A DNA stretch of 64,000 nucleotides from Janthinobacterium rivuli (GCF_009208735.1 NZ_WFLJ01000024.1:1-64000); one strand, 5' to 3'; numbered from the stretch's first letter, positions 44,711-54,757 are shown. Translations and numbers: made by a program. Notes: generated from the letters alone by a model not told the origin.

Positions 44711-44780
44711 GGCATCCCTTCGGGGATGCTGCATGCAAAGAAACGCGCTGTCTGGCTTCGGCCTGGCGGCGCGTTTTTGC
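44711..44780 (+). terminator. Tandem hairpins ending the porin transcript
   Basis: GCATCCC-TTCG-GGGATGC at 44712-44729 is a compact stable hairpin. It is followed by a second stem, AAACGCGC...GCGCGTTTTT, ending near 44778 with a T-run. Together they are a convincing terminator region. Confidence 0.75.
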
Positions 44781-44829
44781 ATGGGCGGCGCCAGTTATAA
44801 TGGCGCCGTTACTTAAGTAAAGGAATGTC

Positions 44830-45372
44830 ATGAATGCATTGAAATCGCCGCGCCTGGCCGCCATGCTGGCCGTGCTGCTGCTCGCTGGCGCCACGGGTGC
44901 CGCTGTCGCCGCCGTCAAGGGCAAGAAGCCGGCCGGACTGGAGCGCTACGGCGTGGCCGTCTACTCGGACCTGTGCCTGCAAAAGGATAGCGGCGAAATC
45001 GGCGGTCAGCGCGTCACCCTGCACCGCTTCGCCGAAGCCGATTCCGTCATCTATGAATTCACGGCGGGCGCTCTGAGCTGGCCTATTGTCGCCAATGACG
45101 TCAATCTGGATGCCGCCACCGGCGCCTTCGACTTCACCATCGCCGGCGCCGACAATGAGGAGCGCACCATCGTCGGCAAGTTTTCCAAGGATGGGCAGAC
45201 CCTGACCCTGGAAGGCGATTATTGCGGCGGCAATGTGCGCATGCCCATGAAACTGAGCCGCGTGCGCGATTTCGGCCGCCCCTTGAAAAACTGCACGCCA
45301 TGTCCGCCGATGCCGGCCGCGCCCGCCGAGGCAGTGCCTGCCGAGGAAAGCGCGCCAGCGCCCGCCGCCTGA
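44830..45372 (+). CDS. Hypothetical secreted protein
   Basis: A 180-residue protein with an N-terminal signal peptide (LAAMLAVLLLAGATGAAVA). The mature part is beta-rich, with cysteines in YSDLCLQKD, EGDYCGGNV and LKNCTPCPP, then an Ala/Pro/Glu-rich tail. I do not recognise a family. AAGGAA lies eight bases before the ATG. It stands alone between the porin terminator and its own terminator. Confidence 0.7.
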   Translation: MNALKSPRLAAMLAVLLLAGATGAAVAAVKGKKPAGLERYGVAVYSDLCLQKDSGEIGGQRVTLHRFAEADSVIYEFTAGALSWPIVANDVNLDAATGAFDFTIAGADNEERTIVGKFSKDGQTLTLEGDYCGGNVRMPMKLSRVRDFGRPLKNCTPCPPMPAAPAEAVPAEESAPAPAA

Positions 45373-45395
45373 GCGATTGCCGCCGTCAAAATGAA

Positions 45396-45422
45396 AAAGG
45401 CCCGGTATCGACCGGGCCTTTG
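45396..45422. terminator. Terminator between the secreted protein and the ThDP enzyme
   Basis: AAAGGCCCGG pairs with CCGGGCCTTT around a six-base loop. It is usable by both convergent genes. Confidence 0.85.
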
Positions 45423-45445
45423 CTATTGTCAGCCTCGCAAGGGGC

Positions 45446-47149
45446 TTATCGGGCCGCTTGCGCCTTTTCCGCATTCGCCCGGATGGTGGACAGGGTCGCG
45501 TTCGGCGTGATCAGGTTGCCGTCATAGCGCAGCTCGATCAGGGCCGGCAAGTTGTTGGCCTTGGCATGCGCCAGCGCCCGCCGCAGGGCGGGAGCGAACT
45601 CTTCTGTTGTAGCCACCACTTCGCCATGCGCGCCATACGCCTGCGCCAGCGCCGCAAAATCCGGGTTGTGCAGGGTCGTGCCCGACACGCGGCCCGGGTA
45701 ATCGCGTTCCTGGTGCATGCGGATGGTGCCGAACATCTGGTTATTGAAGACGATGATGACCACGCCCGCCTGGTATTGCACGGCCGTGGCCAGTTCCTGG
45801 CCATTCATCATGTATTCGCCATCGCCGGCAAAGGTGATCACGGTGCGCTCGGGGTGCACGATCTTGGCCGCCACGCCGGACGGCACGCCGTAGCCCATGG
45901 CGCCATTCGTCGGCGCCAGCTGCGTGCGCAGGCCGCCGTAGCGGTAGAAGCGGTGCGCCCACGAGGCGTAATTGCCGGCGCCGTTCGTCAGGATGGTATC
46001 CAGAGGTGCCTGCGCCATGATCTCTTGCGTCACTTGCCACAGGTCCAGCGGTGCCTGGCCATCCTGGAAGATGGGCGGGCGCTGCTGGTAGGCGGCCAGC
46101 TCGGCCTTCGCTTCGGTCGGTGTATGTTTCCATGCGGCAGTGTCGACGGGGGCCATGGCGGCCAGCATGGCGCACACTTGCGGCATGCCGCTGTTGATCA
46201 TCAGTTCGGCCTGGTAGACGCTGCCCAGTTCCTCGGCATCCGTATGGATGTGCACGAGGCGCTGGCGTGGCACGGGAGAGTCGAACAGGGTGTAGCCGCC
46301 CGTCGTCATTTCGCCCAGGCGCGGGCCGATGGCGATGACCAGGTCCGCATTTTTCACGCGCGCGGCCAGTTTCGGGTTGATGCCGATGCCGACGTCGCCG
46401 ATGTAGTTCGGATGGGCATTGTCGAGCAAGTCCTGGAAGCGGAAGGCGCAGGCGACGGGCAGATGGTTGTTTTCCGCGAACTGCTGCAGGTCGGCGCACG
46501 CTTGCGGCGTCCAGGTGGTGCCGCCCAGCAACACCAGCGGGCGCTGCGCCTCGGCCAGCATGCTGCGCAGTTGCTGCAGTTGGGCGTCCGATGGCGCCGC
46601 CTGCACGCTCTGGTAGGCGCGCGTGTCGGCGACCGTCGCCATGGAAATGAGCATGTCTTCCGGCAGGGCCAGCACGACAGGGCCGGGACGCCCGCTGGTG
46701 GCGACCTGGAAGGCGCGCGCCAGGTATTCGGGAATGCGCTCGGCGCGGTCGATCTGCGCCACCCACTTGGCCATCTGGCCGTACATGCGGCGGTAGTCGA
46801 TTTCCTGGAACGCTTCGCGGTCGACGAAATCATTGCCCACCTGGCCGATGAACAGGATCATCGGGGTGGAATCCTGGTAGGCCGTGTGCACGCCGATCGA
46901 GGCGTTGGTGGCGCCCGGCCCCCGCGTGACGAAACAGATGCCCGGCTTGCCCGTCAGCTTGCCGTAGGCTTCGGCCATGAAGGCGGCGCCGCCTTCCTGG
47001 CGGTTGATGATGAAGCGGATGCCCGAGTCGTGCAGGGCGTCGAGTACGTCGAGGTAGCTTTCGCCAGGCACGCCAAAGGCGGTGTCGACACCGTGGATCT
47101 GCAGGGCATCGACCAGGATCTGGCCGCCGGTACGGGATTGTTGCGTCAT
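45446..47149 (-). CDS. Thiamine diphosphate-dependent enzyme, acetolactate synthase-like large subunit
   Basis: A 567-residue three-domain ThDP enzyme. The catalytic glutamate is in NRQEGGAAFMAEAYGK near residue 52. The central domain binds a nucleotide or FAD-like ligand. The cofactor motif is GDGEYMMNGQELATAVQ...FNNQ near residues 440-468. No regulatory small subunit (ilvH) is adjacent, so it is probably not the biosynthetic acetolactate synthase; decarboxylases, carboligases and sulphoacetaldehyde-type enzymes are alternatives. The start is the ATG before TQQSRTGGQ; a frame to 47218 lacks a ribosome site. It appears monocistronic. Confidence 0.83.
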   Translation of the reverse strand: MTQQSRTGGQILVDALQIHGVDTAFGVPGESYLDVLDALHDSGIRFIINRQEGGAAFMAEAYGKLTGKPGICFVTRGPGATNASIGVHTAYQDSTPMILFIGQVGNDFVDREAFQEIDYRRMYGQMAKWVAQIDRAERIPEYLARAFQVATSGRPGPVVLALPEDMLISMATVADTRAYQSVQAAPSDAQLQQLRSMLAEAQRPLVLLGGTTWTPQACADLQQFAENNHLPVACAFRFQDLLDNAHPNYIGDVGIGINPKLAARVKNADLVIAIGPRLGEMTTGGYTLFDSPVPRQRLVHIHTDAEELGSVYQAELMINSGMPQVCAMLAAMAPVDTAAWKHTPTEAKAELAAYQQRPPIFQDGQAPLDLWQVTQEIMAQAPLDTILTNGAGNYASWAHRFYRYGGLRTQLAPTNGAMGYGVPSGVAAKIVHPERTVITFAGDGEYMMNGQELATAVQYQAGVVIIVFNNQMFGTIRMHQERDYPGRVSGTTLHNPDFAALAQAYGAHGEVVATTEEFAPALRRALAHAKANNLPALIELRYDGNLITPNATLSTIRANAEKAQAAR

Positions 47150-47310
47150 GTTCGGCTCTTTATATGCTAGTGGGTGGCAAAGAAATGGGGCAAGCGGTGC
47201 GCATGCGCTTGCATGCAAGCAGCTTGCCCCATTCTATGTGAGCCGATTTGGCCCGGCTTTTGAAATGGCGACACCGAATTACACAATCCCCCGACGGTTA
47301 CACCGCGCTT

Positions 47311-47340
47311 TTGCCGAAACATGCTGCGGCGCGGTACAAT
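47311..47340 (+). promoter_or_regulatory. rnpB promoter
   Basis: TTGCCG (47311-47316), 18 bases and TACAAT (47335-47340) place transcription start at about 47347, the 5' end of the RNase P RNA. Confidence 0.75.
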
Positions 47341-47345
47341 GGCGG

Positions 47346-47685
47346 GTGAAGCAGGCCAGACAGTCGCTGGCCGGCGCAGCAATGCGCTGGCGGGAGGAAG
47401 GTCCGGACTCCATAGAGCGGGGTGACGGTTAACGGCCGTCCGTCGAAAGCCGCAAGGTATAAGGCGAGGAATAGGGCCACAGAGACGAGCGTATTAAGTT
47501 ACGGTGAAACGCGGTAACCTCCACCTGGTGCAATTTCAAATAGGCACGCGATGATGCTGCTCGCGGAGCGTGCGGGTAGAAAGCTTGAGCGCCCGAGTAA
47601 TCTGGCGCCTAGAGGAATGACTGTCATAGCGCCGACCTGCAAGGGAAGGCGCCGTAACAAAATCCGGCCTACCGGCCTGCTTCAC
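47346..47685 (+). ncRNA. rnpB: RNase P RNA, bacterial class A
   Basis: The catalytic RNA of RNase P, which removes 5' leaders from tRNA precursors. The P1 helix pairs GTGAAGCAGGCC at the 5' end with GGCCTGCTTCAC at the 3' end over 12 bp. Inside are the invariant blocks GAGGAAGGTCCGGACTCC-type (CR-I, near 47393-47412), the ACAGAGACGA-type segment near 47480, GGTGAAACGCGGTAACCTCC near 47502-47522, AGGAATGACTG, and the TGCAAGGGAAGGCGCC and ACAAAATCCGGCCTA segment of the tRNA CCA-binding region near 47637-47671. The length of about 340 nt is normal for class A. Confidence 0.97.
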
Positions 47686-47754
47686 TTGAATTCCTGCTCC
47701 CTGGCTTGCCGGGGAGCGTATCGGCCGCAGCGTTTCGCCTGCTGCGCGCCGCCC

Positions 47755-47781
47755 AAAAGCCCCCGGGAGGGGGCTTTTTTT
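47755..47781 (+). terminator. Rho-independent terminator after rnpB
   Basis: AAAAGCCCCC pairs with GGGGGCTTTTTTT around GGGA, 70 bases after the mature RNA end. Confidence 0.92.
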
Positions 47782-48225
47782 GTTTCCAAAAAAATAGCAT
47801 TTAGGATAAAGTTGTATATACAACTAAAGATGAACAATTGGTTAAAGTTTCTTGAATACAATTAATTGCTGCATTGCAAAAATAGTTTTTCCGCGTCGGG
47901 CCAGGCCCTGAAAATAGGGGCGGTAGGCGCCATGGACACTTATTTTTTGCTTTAAACCAAGTCTTTCACTGCAGCTGATTGCTGTTGTGCCCGAATGACG
48001 AAAGTATTGTCATGTGTCAACTAACTGTAAAAATTTCAATTTTTCGATTTCGTTTTTTTCGATGTTTACGGTAGGAAAACACATGTGTGCAGATGAGGTA
48101 GCACATTCACTATCTTTCATAAGTATCTAATTTATCGATATATTTTTATTTGAGACTCCTTCAACGATATGCGCTAAGTCCTTAATTTCATTAATAAAAT
48201 TCCTGTTTTGCCAATCGGAAACCGC
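47782..48225. other. AT-rich intergenic region between rnpB and the dcw promoter
   Basis: No gene is seen. GTTGTATATACAAC at 47811-47824 is a perfect 14-base palindrome, and ACACATGTGT at 48079-48088 is another. The region is clearly more AT-rich than its surroundings, with several T-runs, which would suit a bent upstream promoter region or H-NS-like binding. Confidence 0.4.
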
Positions 48226-48287
48226 TTGACCACTATCTTTGCTTCCTCTAAAGTGGGCAACTGTGTGAAAAAGTGTGTTTTTGTGGG
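48226..48287 (+). promoter_or_regulatory. dcw cluster promoter with four MraZ-type boxes
   Basis: TTGACC (48226-48231), 17 bases and TAAAGT (48249-48254) form a promoter. Directly downstream, GTGGG, GTGTG, GTGTG and GTGGG start at 48253, 48263, 48273 and 48283, exactly 10 bp apart. This is the arrangement of MraZ binding sites, which lie on one face of DNA and mediate autorepression of the cluster. Confidence 0.82.
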
Positions 48288-48348
48288 AAATTTTCCCTTT
48301 TCATCGTGATGCGCAAGCGTCGCAAACCAAGCTCAAAAAAGGTCTTCC

Positions 48349-48777
48349 GTGTTTCAAGGCGCGTCCGCAATCAATCTCGATGCCAAAGGCAGGATGTCTA
48401 TCCCTGCCAAGCACCGTGACGCGCTGGCGATTCAATGCGAAGGCCGCTTGACCCTGACCAAACACCCCGATGGCTGCCTGCTGTTTTTCCCCCGTCCCGT
48501 GTGGGAAAGCCACCGCCAGCAAATCGCCGCCTGGCCCATGTCGGCGCGCGCCTGGCAGCGCATCTTCCTCGGCAACGCCGTCGATGTCGAGCTGGACTCG
48601 GCGGGCCGCGTGCTGATCTCGCCTGAGTTGCGCAACGCCGTGGGGCTGGCGCGCGAAGTCATGATGATCGGCATGGGCAGCCACTTTGAAATATGGGATG
48701 CCGCCAAATTGGCCGACAAAGAACAGCAGGCGATCGATGCCGGCACCCCCGATGTACTTTCCAATTTTTCTTTCTAA
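48349..48777 (+). CDS. mraZ: Transcriptional regulator MraZ
   Basis: A 142-residue DNA-binding protein with two AbrB/MraZ-type swapped-hairpin domains: [23 protein letters not shown] at the start and [28 protein letters not shown] in the second half, each with the DxxGR core. It forms ring oligomers and represses its own promoter. The start is GTG, preceded by AAAAAAGG. It is the first gene of the dcw cluster, nine bases ahead of rsmH. Confidence 0.95.
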   Translation: MFQGASAINLDAKGRMSIPAKHRDALAIQCEGRLTLTKHPDGCLLFFPRPVWESHRQQIAAWPMSARAWQRIFLGNAVDVELDSAGRVLISPELRNAVGLAREVMMIGMGSHFEIWDAAKLADKEQQAIDAGTPDVLSNFSF

Positions 48778-48786
48778 GGCTCCGTA

Positions 48787-49764
48787 ATGACACAACTCAC
48801 GGTGCCGGAATTTCAGCATCGCACGGTGCTGCTCGATGAAGCGGTCGATGCGCTCGACCTGACGGGCGACCGTGCGCACGGCATTTACGTCGACGGCACG
48901 TTTGGCCGCGGCGGCCATAGCCGCTTGATCTTGTCGCGCCTGGCGCCCGACGCGCGCCTGATCGGCTTCGACAAGGACTTGCAGGCCATCGCCACGGCCG
49001 AGCAGATCGCCGACCCCCGCTTTGAAATCGTCCACGACAGCTTTGCCACCATGACGGCCAGCCTGGCCGAACGCGGCGTGCGGCAGGTGGACGGCATCCT
49101 GCTCGACCTGGGCATCTCGTCGCCGCAAGTCGACGACGCGGCGCGCGGTTTCAGCTTCCGCAACGACGGACCGCTGGACATGCGCATGGATACCACGCGC
49201 GGCATCTCCGCGGCCGAATGGCTGGCGGTGGAAACCGAGCAGAATTTAGAGAAAGTGATACGCGATTATGGGGAAGAACGGTTTGCTTTTCAGATTGCAA
49301 AGGCGATTGTTGCTGGCCGGGCAGTCCAGCCAATTTCAAGCACACGACAGCTTGCCGGCATCGTGGCAGGCGCCGTCAAGACCCGCGAGAAGGGTAAGGA
49401 CCCCGCTACCCGCACCTTTCAGGCCATACGCATTTTCATTAACAAAGAGCTCGAGGATCTCGAGATCGGCCTGAACCAGGCATATGCCTGCCTGGCTCCC
49501 GGCGCGCGCATGGCCGTGATCAGCTTTCATTCGCTGGAAGACCGCATGGTCAAGCGCTTCTTCGCCTCGAAGGCGAACGTGGAGCAGCCTGACCGCCGCC
49601 TGCCGATCCGCGCGGTCGACTTGCCGCAGCCGGAAATGAAGCTGATTGCGAAGATGAAGCCGTCCGACGCCGAGATCGAGGGCAATCCGCGCTCGCGTTC
49701 GGCCGTGATGCGCGTGGCGCAGCGTTTGCCGCTGGCCGCCCCTGCAAACGGCGGCGCCCGATGA
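48787..49764 (+). CDS. rsmH: 16S rRNA (cytosine-1402 N4)-methyltransferase RsmH
   Basis: A 325-residue SAM methyltransferase (also called MraW) that modifies C1402 of 16S rRNA. The SAM motif is [16 protein letters not shown] near residues 36-51. Other signatures are [32 protein letters not shown]-like blocks and [13 protein letters not shown] near 249-261. It overlaps ftsL by four bases. Confidence 0.96.
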   Translation: MTQLTVPEFQHRTVLLDEAVDALDLTGDRAHGIYVDGTFGRGGHSRLILSRLAPDARLIGFDKDLQAIATAEQIADPRFEIVHDSFATMTASLAERGVRQVDGILLDLGISSPQVDDAARGFSFRNDGPLDMRMDTTRGISAAEWLAVETEQNLEKVIRDYGEERFAFQIAKAIVAGRAVQPISSTRQLAGIVAGAVKTREKGKDPATRTFQAIRIFINKELEDLEIGLNQAYACLAPGARMAVISFHSLEDRMVKRFFASKANVEQPDRRLPIRAVDLPQPEMKLIAKMKPSDAEIEGNPRSRSAVMRVAQRLPLAAPANGGAR

Positions 49765-50030
49765 CTGGCAAGCTGTGTGTCGTGCTGTCGGCCCTGCTGG
49801 TGTGCTGCGGCCTGTCGCTGGTGAACGCGCAGTACCAGTCGCGCCACCTGCTGATCGACCTGGAACGCGCGCAAGCGCTGTCGCGCCAGCTCGACATCGA
49901 CTGGGCGCAGCTGCAGCTGGACCAGTCCACCCTGGGCAAGCATGAACGCATCGAAGCGATCGCGCGGCGCGACCTGAGCATGACGCCGCTGACGGCGGCG
50001 CGTACGCAATACCTGACGGAGGGCGAATAA
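49761..50030 (+). CDS. ftsL: Cell division protein FtsL
   Basis: An 89-residue bitopic division protein that joins FtsB and FtsQ to recruit FtsW and FtsI. One membrane helix ([23 protein letters not shown]) is followed by a coiled coil ([30 protein letters not shown]). The cytoplasmic part is very short, as in other betaproteobacteria. It overlaps both rsmH and ftsI, which confirms the assignment. Confidence 0.93.
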   Translation: MTGKLCVVLSALLVCCGLSLVNAQYQSRHLLIDLERAQALSRQLDIDWAQLQLDQSTLGKHERIEAIARRDLSMTPLTAARTQYLTEGE

Positions 50031-51808
50031 TGAAGTTGGGCGGTAACAGCAACGGCCGGGTGGCGGCATCGAAAGGCGTGCCATTCTCGAAGAACCCAGT
50101 ACTGGCGGTGCGTCTGCCCGTCTGGCGTTCGCGCGTGGTGCTGTTCCTGCTGTTCTTCGCTTTCGCCGGCCTGGGCGCGCGCGCCCTGTGGCTGCAGGGC
50201 GTGTCGACGCAGTTCCTGCAAAAGCAGGGCAAGGCGCGCTATGAGCGCACGCTCGAATTGCCGGCCACGCGCGGCAAGATCACCGACCGCAATGGCCAGG
50301 TGCTCGCCTCGTCCGTGCCCGTCAAGGCCATCTGGGCCATTCCCGACGACGTGCTGCAGGCGTCGCCCGAGAAAATCAACGCGCTGGCCGGTCTGCTGGA
50401 AATGAACGTCAACGAATTGCGCAAGAAGCTCGATTCGGACCGCAGCTTCGTCTACCTGAAACGCCAGGTCGAGATGGACGTGGCCGACAAGATCTCCAAG
50501 CTGGGCATCGACGGCATCGACGAACGCAAGGAATACAAGCGCTTTTATCCGCAGGGCGAAGTGATGACCCACGTGGTCGGCTTCACCAACGTGGAAGACG
50601 TGGGCCAGGAAAGCATGGAACTGGCGCAGCAAAAAACCCTCGTCGGCACCACCGGCAGCCGCCGCGTGATCAAGGACCGCCTGGGCCACATCGTCGAAGA
50701 CATCGGCTTCATCCACGAACCGCATGACGGCAAGGACCTGACCCTGTCCGTCGACAGCAAGATCCAGTACATCGCCTTCACGCAGTTGAAGGAAGCGGTG
50801 GAAAAATTCAACGCCAAGGCCGGTGGCGCCGTGGTGCTCGACGTGCATACGGGCGAAGTGCTGGCACTGGCCAATTACCCCAGCTACGATCCAAACGACC
50901 GCCGCAAGCTCACGGGCCAGCAGCTGCGCAACCGCGTCATGACCGATACCTTCGAGCCCGGATCGACCCTGAAACCGATCACGGTCTCGCTGGCGCTCGA
51001 CACGGGGCGCGTCAAGCCGACCACCCTGATCGACACGGGGCCGGGGCGCTACACCATCGCCGACCGCACGATCACCGACACCAAGCCGCACGGCGTGATC
51101 AATGTCTCCGAAATCATCGAAATGTCGTCGAACATCGGCACCTCGAAAATCGCGCTGGGCATGCCGTCGCAGGAAATGTGGGAAATGTTTACCAAGGTGG
51201 GCTTCGGCCAGCAGCCGAAATGGGGCTTCCCCGGCGCGGTGGCCGGTCGCGTGCGTCCGTATAAATCGTGGCGCCCGGTGGAGCAGGCGACCATGAGCTA
51301 CGGTAACGGCATTTCCGTCTCGCTGATCCAGCTGGCGCGCTCTTATATGATGTTCGCGCGCGACGGCGACACGATTCCCCTGTCGTTCCAGAAGGTCAAT
51401 GAACTGCCCGTGGGCCAGCAAGTGATCAAGCCGAAGACGGCCGCCGAAATGCGCGCCATGCTGGAACTGGTGGTCTCCGGCGCGCACGGCTCGGCCAAGC
51501 GCGCCCAGGTCGCCGGCTATCGCGTCGGCGGCAAGACGGGTACCGCCTATAAAGTGGAAAACGGCCGCTATGCGATGCCGCGCAAATACATCGGCTCCTT
51601 CGTGGGCATGGTGCCGATGTCGGCGCCGCGCTTCATCATTGCCGTGATGATCGATGAACCGACCGGCCCTGCCCACTATGGCGGCCAGGTTGCCGCTCCC
51701 GCTTTCGCGGCGATTGCGACCAACGCGCTGCGCGCGATGAACGTACCGCCCGATTCCTCCGTTACCGAAATCGTGGTCCCGGCCAATGCCGGCCCGGAGG
51801 CCATGTGA
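50030..51808 (+). CDS. ftsI: Peptidoglycan transpeptidase FtsI (PBP3)
   Basis: The 592-residue septal class B penicillin-binding protein. One N-terminal helix (RVVLFLLFFAFAGLGARALWLQ), a pedestal domain, then the transpeptidase domain with the catalytic SxxK in EPGSTLKPITVS (near residue 312), the SxN in EMSSNIGTS and KTG in GGKTGTAYK (near residue 505). It cross-links septal peptidoglycan with FtsW. TAATG overlaps the ftsL stop, and the stop overlaps murE. Confidence 0.97.
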   Translation: MKLGGNSNGRVAASKGVPFSKNPVLAVRLPVWRSRVVLFLLFFAFAGLGARALWLQGVSTQFLQKQGKARYERTLELPATRGKITDRNGQVLASSVPVKAIWAIPDDVLQASPEKINALAGLLEMNVNELRKKLDSDRSFVYLKRQVEMDVADKISKLGIDGIDERKEYKRFYPQGEVMTHVVGFTNVEDVGQESMELAQQKTLVGTTGSRRVIKDRLGHIVEDIGFIHEPHDGKDLTLSVDSKIQYIAFTQLKEAVEKFNAKAGGAVVLDVHTGEVLALANYPSYDPNDRRKLTGQQLRNRVMTDTFEPGSTLKPITVSLALDTGRVKPTTLIDTGPGRYTIADRTITDTKPHGVINVSEIIEMSSNIGTSKIALGMPSQEMWEMFTKVGFGQQPKWGFPGAVAGRVRPYKSWRPVEQATMSYGNGISVSLIQLARSYMMFARDGDTIPLSFQKVNELPVGQQVIKPKTAAEMRAMLELVVSGAHGSAKRAQVAGYRVGGKTGTAYKVENGRYAMPRKYIGSFVGMVPMSAPRFIIAVMIDEPTGPAHYGGQVAAPAFAAIATNALRAMNVPPDSSVTEIVVPANAGPEAM

Positions 51809-53325
51809 AGTCACTCATGACCATACAAGACATCAGTTTGTGGATCAAAACGGCTGCCCCGTCCGGGCAGCTGACGTCCGATTCGCGCCGCGTGCAGCGC
51901 GGCGACGTGTTTTTCGCCTATGCGGGCGCCACCCATTTCATCGCCGCCGCCATCGAGCAGGGCGCCGCCGCCATCGTGCATGACGCCGTCGAATGGGACG
52001 CCGCATGGAGCGTGCCGCACCTGCTGGTCAGCGACCTGAAACGCCTGGCCGGCCCCGTGGCGCATGCTTTTTACAACATGCCCGACAGCGCCATGTTCAG
52101 CGCCGGCGTGACGGGCACGAATGGCAAGACCTCGTGCGCGCTATGGCTGGCGCAGGCCCTGGCGCGCCTCGGTGTCACCTCGTCCGTCATTGGGACTTTG
52201 GGCGTGGGCCTGTGCAAGCCACGCGGCGCCATCGAATTCGACGTCACAGGCTACACCACGCCGGACGCCGTGCTGCTGGCGCGCAAACTGGCCGCCATGC
52301 GCGACGCCGGCGCCAAGGCCGTCGCCATCGAAGTGTCGTCGATCGGCCTGGACCAGGATCGCGCGGCCGGCATGCATTTCGATGTCGCCATGTTCACCAA
52401 TCTGACGCGCGACCACCTCGACTACCATGGCGACATGGCGGCCTACGAGGCGGCCAAGGTCAAATTGTTCGACTGGCCCGGCCTGAAAACGGCCGTCATC
52501 AACCTGGATGACGCCATGGGGCTGCGCCTGGTGCGCCACGTAGACGGCAAGCTGTCCGGCGAGTATCCCGTCATCGGCTACACCTTGCAGGACGCGGCCA
52601 GCCTGCCCGATTTGCCGGGCGTGCTGATGCTGCGCGCCAGCCAGTTCCGCAGCCGCCATGCCGGCACCGACTTCCATCTGGAATGCGCGCTGGGCGTGGC
52701 GCTGGTCAAGACGCAACTGGTGGGCCACTTCAATATCAGCAATGCGCTGGCCGTGCTGGGCGCCTTGCTGGCGCACGGCGCCGGCCTGCGTGCCGCCATC
52801 GACGGCATCGAATCGCTGCAGCCGGCCCCCGGCCGCATGCAGCAGGTGGGCGGCCAGGAAGCGCCGATGGTCGTCATCGACTATGCGCACACGCCGGACG
52901 CGTTGGAAAAAACCCTGGCCGCCTTGCGCCAGGTGGCGCAGGAGCGGGGCGGCCAGCTGTGGTGCGTGTTCGGCTGCGGCGGCGACCGCGATCCGGGCAA
53001 ACGTCCGCAGATGGGCGCCATCGCGCAGCTGGCCGATCACGTGCTGGTCACCAGCGACAATCCGCGCAGCGAAGATCCGCACGCCATCATCGCGCAGATC
53101 GTCGCCGGTATGCGTGCCGACGGTCCGCAACCGCAAGCCATCGAAGACCGCGCCGGGGCCATTTTGTCGGTCATCAAGCATGCGGCCAAGCCGGACGTGA
53201 TCCTGTTGGCGGGCAAGGGCCATGAGCCGTACCAGGAAATCAAGGGCAAGAAGCTGCCGTTCTCCGATGCCGACCATGCGCAGCTGGCCCTGTCCGCGCG
53301 CCTGACGATGATGAGGACGAACTGA
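51805..53325 (+). CDS. murE: UDP-MurNAc-L-Ala-D-Glu:meso-diaminopimelate ligase MurE
   Basis: A 506-residue Mur ligase adding meso-diaminopimelate to the peptidoglycan precursor. The ATP loop is GVTGTNGKTSCALWLA near residues 96-111. The DAP-specificity motif is SDNPRSEDP near residue 417, indicating meso-DAP rather than lysine. The GTG overlapping the ftsI stop is used as start; an ATG four codons later is an alternative. Confidence 0.96.
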   Translation: MKSLMTIQDISLWIKTAAPSGQLTSDSRRVQRGDVFFAYAGATHFIAAAIEQGAAAIVHDAVEWDAAWSVPHLLVSDLKRLAGPVAHAFYNMPDSAMFSAGVTGTNGKTSCALWLAQALARLGVTSSVIGTLGVGLCKPRGAIEFDVTGYTTPDAVLLARKLAAMRDAGAKAVAIEVSSIGLDQDRAAGMHFDVAMFTNLTRDHLDYHGDMAAYEAAKVKLFDWPGLKTAVINLDDAMGLRLVRHVDGKLSGEYPVIGYTLQDAASLPDLPGVLMLRASQFRSRHAGTDFHLECALGVALVKTQLVGHFNISNALAVLGALLAHGAGLRAAIDGIESLQPAPGRMQQVGGQEAPMVVIDYAHTPDALEKTLAALRQVAQERGGQLWCVFGCGGDRDPGKRPQMGAIAQLADHVLVTSDNPRSEDPHAIIAQIVAGMRADGPQPQAIEDRAGAILSVIKHAAKPDVILLAGKGHEPYQEIKGKKLPFSDADHAQLALSARLTMMRTN

Positions 53326-54755
53326 TGCGCGGCACCCTGACAGAATTGATGTCGTCGCTGGCCGGCGTGCAGCTGACGGGCGACGCCGTTTTTGACGGCG
53401 TGTCCACCGACAGCCGCAGCGCGCAAGCGGGCTCGCTCTTCGTCGCCCTGCGCGGCGAGAGCTTCGACGCCCACGATTTCCTCGACCAGGTGACCGCGCG
53501 CGGCGTCGCCGCCGTGGTGGTCGAGCGCTTGCCCGAAGGCTGGGACAGCATCAAGGTGCCGGCCATCGTGGTGCCCGATACCCTGGCCGCGCTGGGCCGC
53601 ATCGCCAACCACTGGCGCGGCCGTTTCAACCTGCCCGTCATCGGCGTCACCGGCAGCAATGGCAAGACCACCGTCAAGGAGATGATTGCATCGATCCTGG
53701 CGGCGGCCTTCGGCGAAGAAGGCCGCCTGGCCACGCGCGGCAACCTGAATAACGAGATCGGCGTGCCCCTGACCCTGTTCCGTCTGAGCGAGCAGCACAA
53801 GGCGGCCGTCATCGAGATGGGCATGAACCATCCGGGCGAGATCGCGCGCCTGGCGGCGATCGCCGCGCCGACCCTGGCGATGGTCAACAACGCGCAGCGC
53901 GAGCACCAGGAATTCATGCATACGGTGGAAGCGGTGGCGCGCGAAAACGGCGCCGCGCTGGCGGCATTGGCCGACGACGGCGTGGCCGTTTTCCCGCATG
54001 GCGATGAATTCACGCCCCTGTGGCGCGAACTGGCCGGCGCGCGCGCCGTCATCACCTTTGGTTTGTCGAAGGAGGCGGATGTCAGCTGCACGCACCGCGC
54101 GGCCGAGGACTTTGGCAGCGACCTGTTCGTCAGCGTGCGCGCACCTGATGGCAGCTTGCGCCAGTTCTTCGTCGGCTTGCAGGCGGCGGGCGAACACAAT
54201 GTGCGCAATGCGCTGGCGGCCGTGGCATGCGCGATCGGCGCCGGCATCGCGCCAGAACATATCAAGCAGGGCCTGGAGGCGTTTTCTCCCGTGAATGGCC
54301 GTCTGCAGAAAAAACGTGCCGCCAACGGCGCCACCATCATCGACGACAGCTACAACGCCAATCCGGATTCGGTGAAGGCGGCCATCGACGTGCTGGCGCA
54401 GGCAGCAAAGCCGCGCATCCTGGTGCTGGGCGAGATGGCGGAAGTTGGCACGCAAGGGCAGCAGTTCCACGAAGAGATCGGCGCCTACGCCGCCGCCAAA
54501 GGCATCGAACACGTGCTGGCGACGGGCGGCCTGGCGCGCCATCTGGTGAATGCGGCGCAGGCAGCCGCGAGCCAGGAATCAGGCACGGTCGTGGAGTATT
54601 TCGAACAGTTCGACGGCTTGCTGGCAGCGCTCGATGCGCATTTGTCCGGCCGTTCGGATGCAACAGTATTAATCAAGGGCTCCCGTTCCATGAAAATGGA
54701 GCGGGCCGTGCAGCATTTGATTGGTTCAAACAACAATAACAAGGAAGCTCACTAA
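53325..54755 (+). CDS. murF: UDP-MurNAc-tripeptide:D-Ala-D-Ala ligase MurF
   Basis: A 476-residue Mur ligase that completes the pentapeptide. The ATP loop is [15 protein letters not shown] near residues 107-121. Other conserved blocks are [29 protein letters not shown] and [16 protein letters not shown] near residues 340-355. It overlaps the murE stop by one base. Confidence 0.96.
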   Translation: MRGTLTELMSSLAGVQLTGDAVFDGVSTDSRSAQAGSLFVALRGESFDAHDFLDQVTARGVAAVVVERLPEGWDSIKVPAIVVPDTLAALGRIANHWRGRFNLPVIGVTGSNGKTTVKEMIASILAAAFGEEGRLATRGNLNNEIGVPLTLFRLSEQHKAAVIEMGMNHPGEIARLAAIAAPTLAMVNNAQREHQEFMHTVEAVARENGAALAALADDGVAVFPHGDEFTPLWRELAGARAVITFGLSKEADVSCTHRAAEDFGSDLFVSVRAPDGSLRQFFVGLQAAGEHNVRNALAAVACAIGAGIAPEHIKQGLEAFSPVNGRLQKKRAANGATIIDDSYNANPDSVKAAIDVLAQAAKPRILVLGEMAEVGTQGQQFHEEIGAYAAAKGIEHVLATGGLARHLVNAAQAAASQESGTVVEYFEQFDGLLAALDAHLSGRSDATVLIKGSRSMKMERAVQHLIGSNNNNKEAH

Positions 54756-54757
54756 TC

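Noticed and set aside
47782-48225. A tRNA or small RNA gene between rnpB and mraZ
   Set aside because: No cloverleaf, T-loop sequence or CCA end is visible, and no promoter-terminator pair frames a transcript.
49550-51814. A 754-residue antisense frame across ftsI
   Set aside because: It covers the antisense of ftsL, ftsI and the end of rsmH, all certain genes, and shows only reverse-frame composition.
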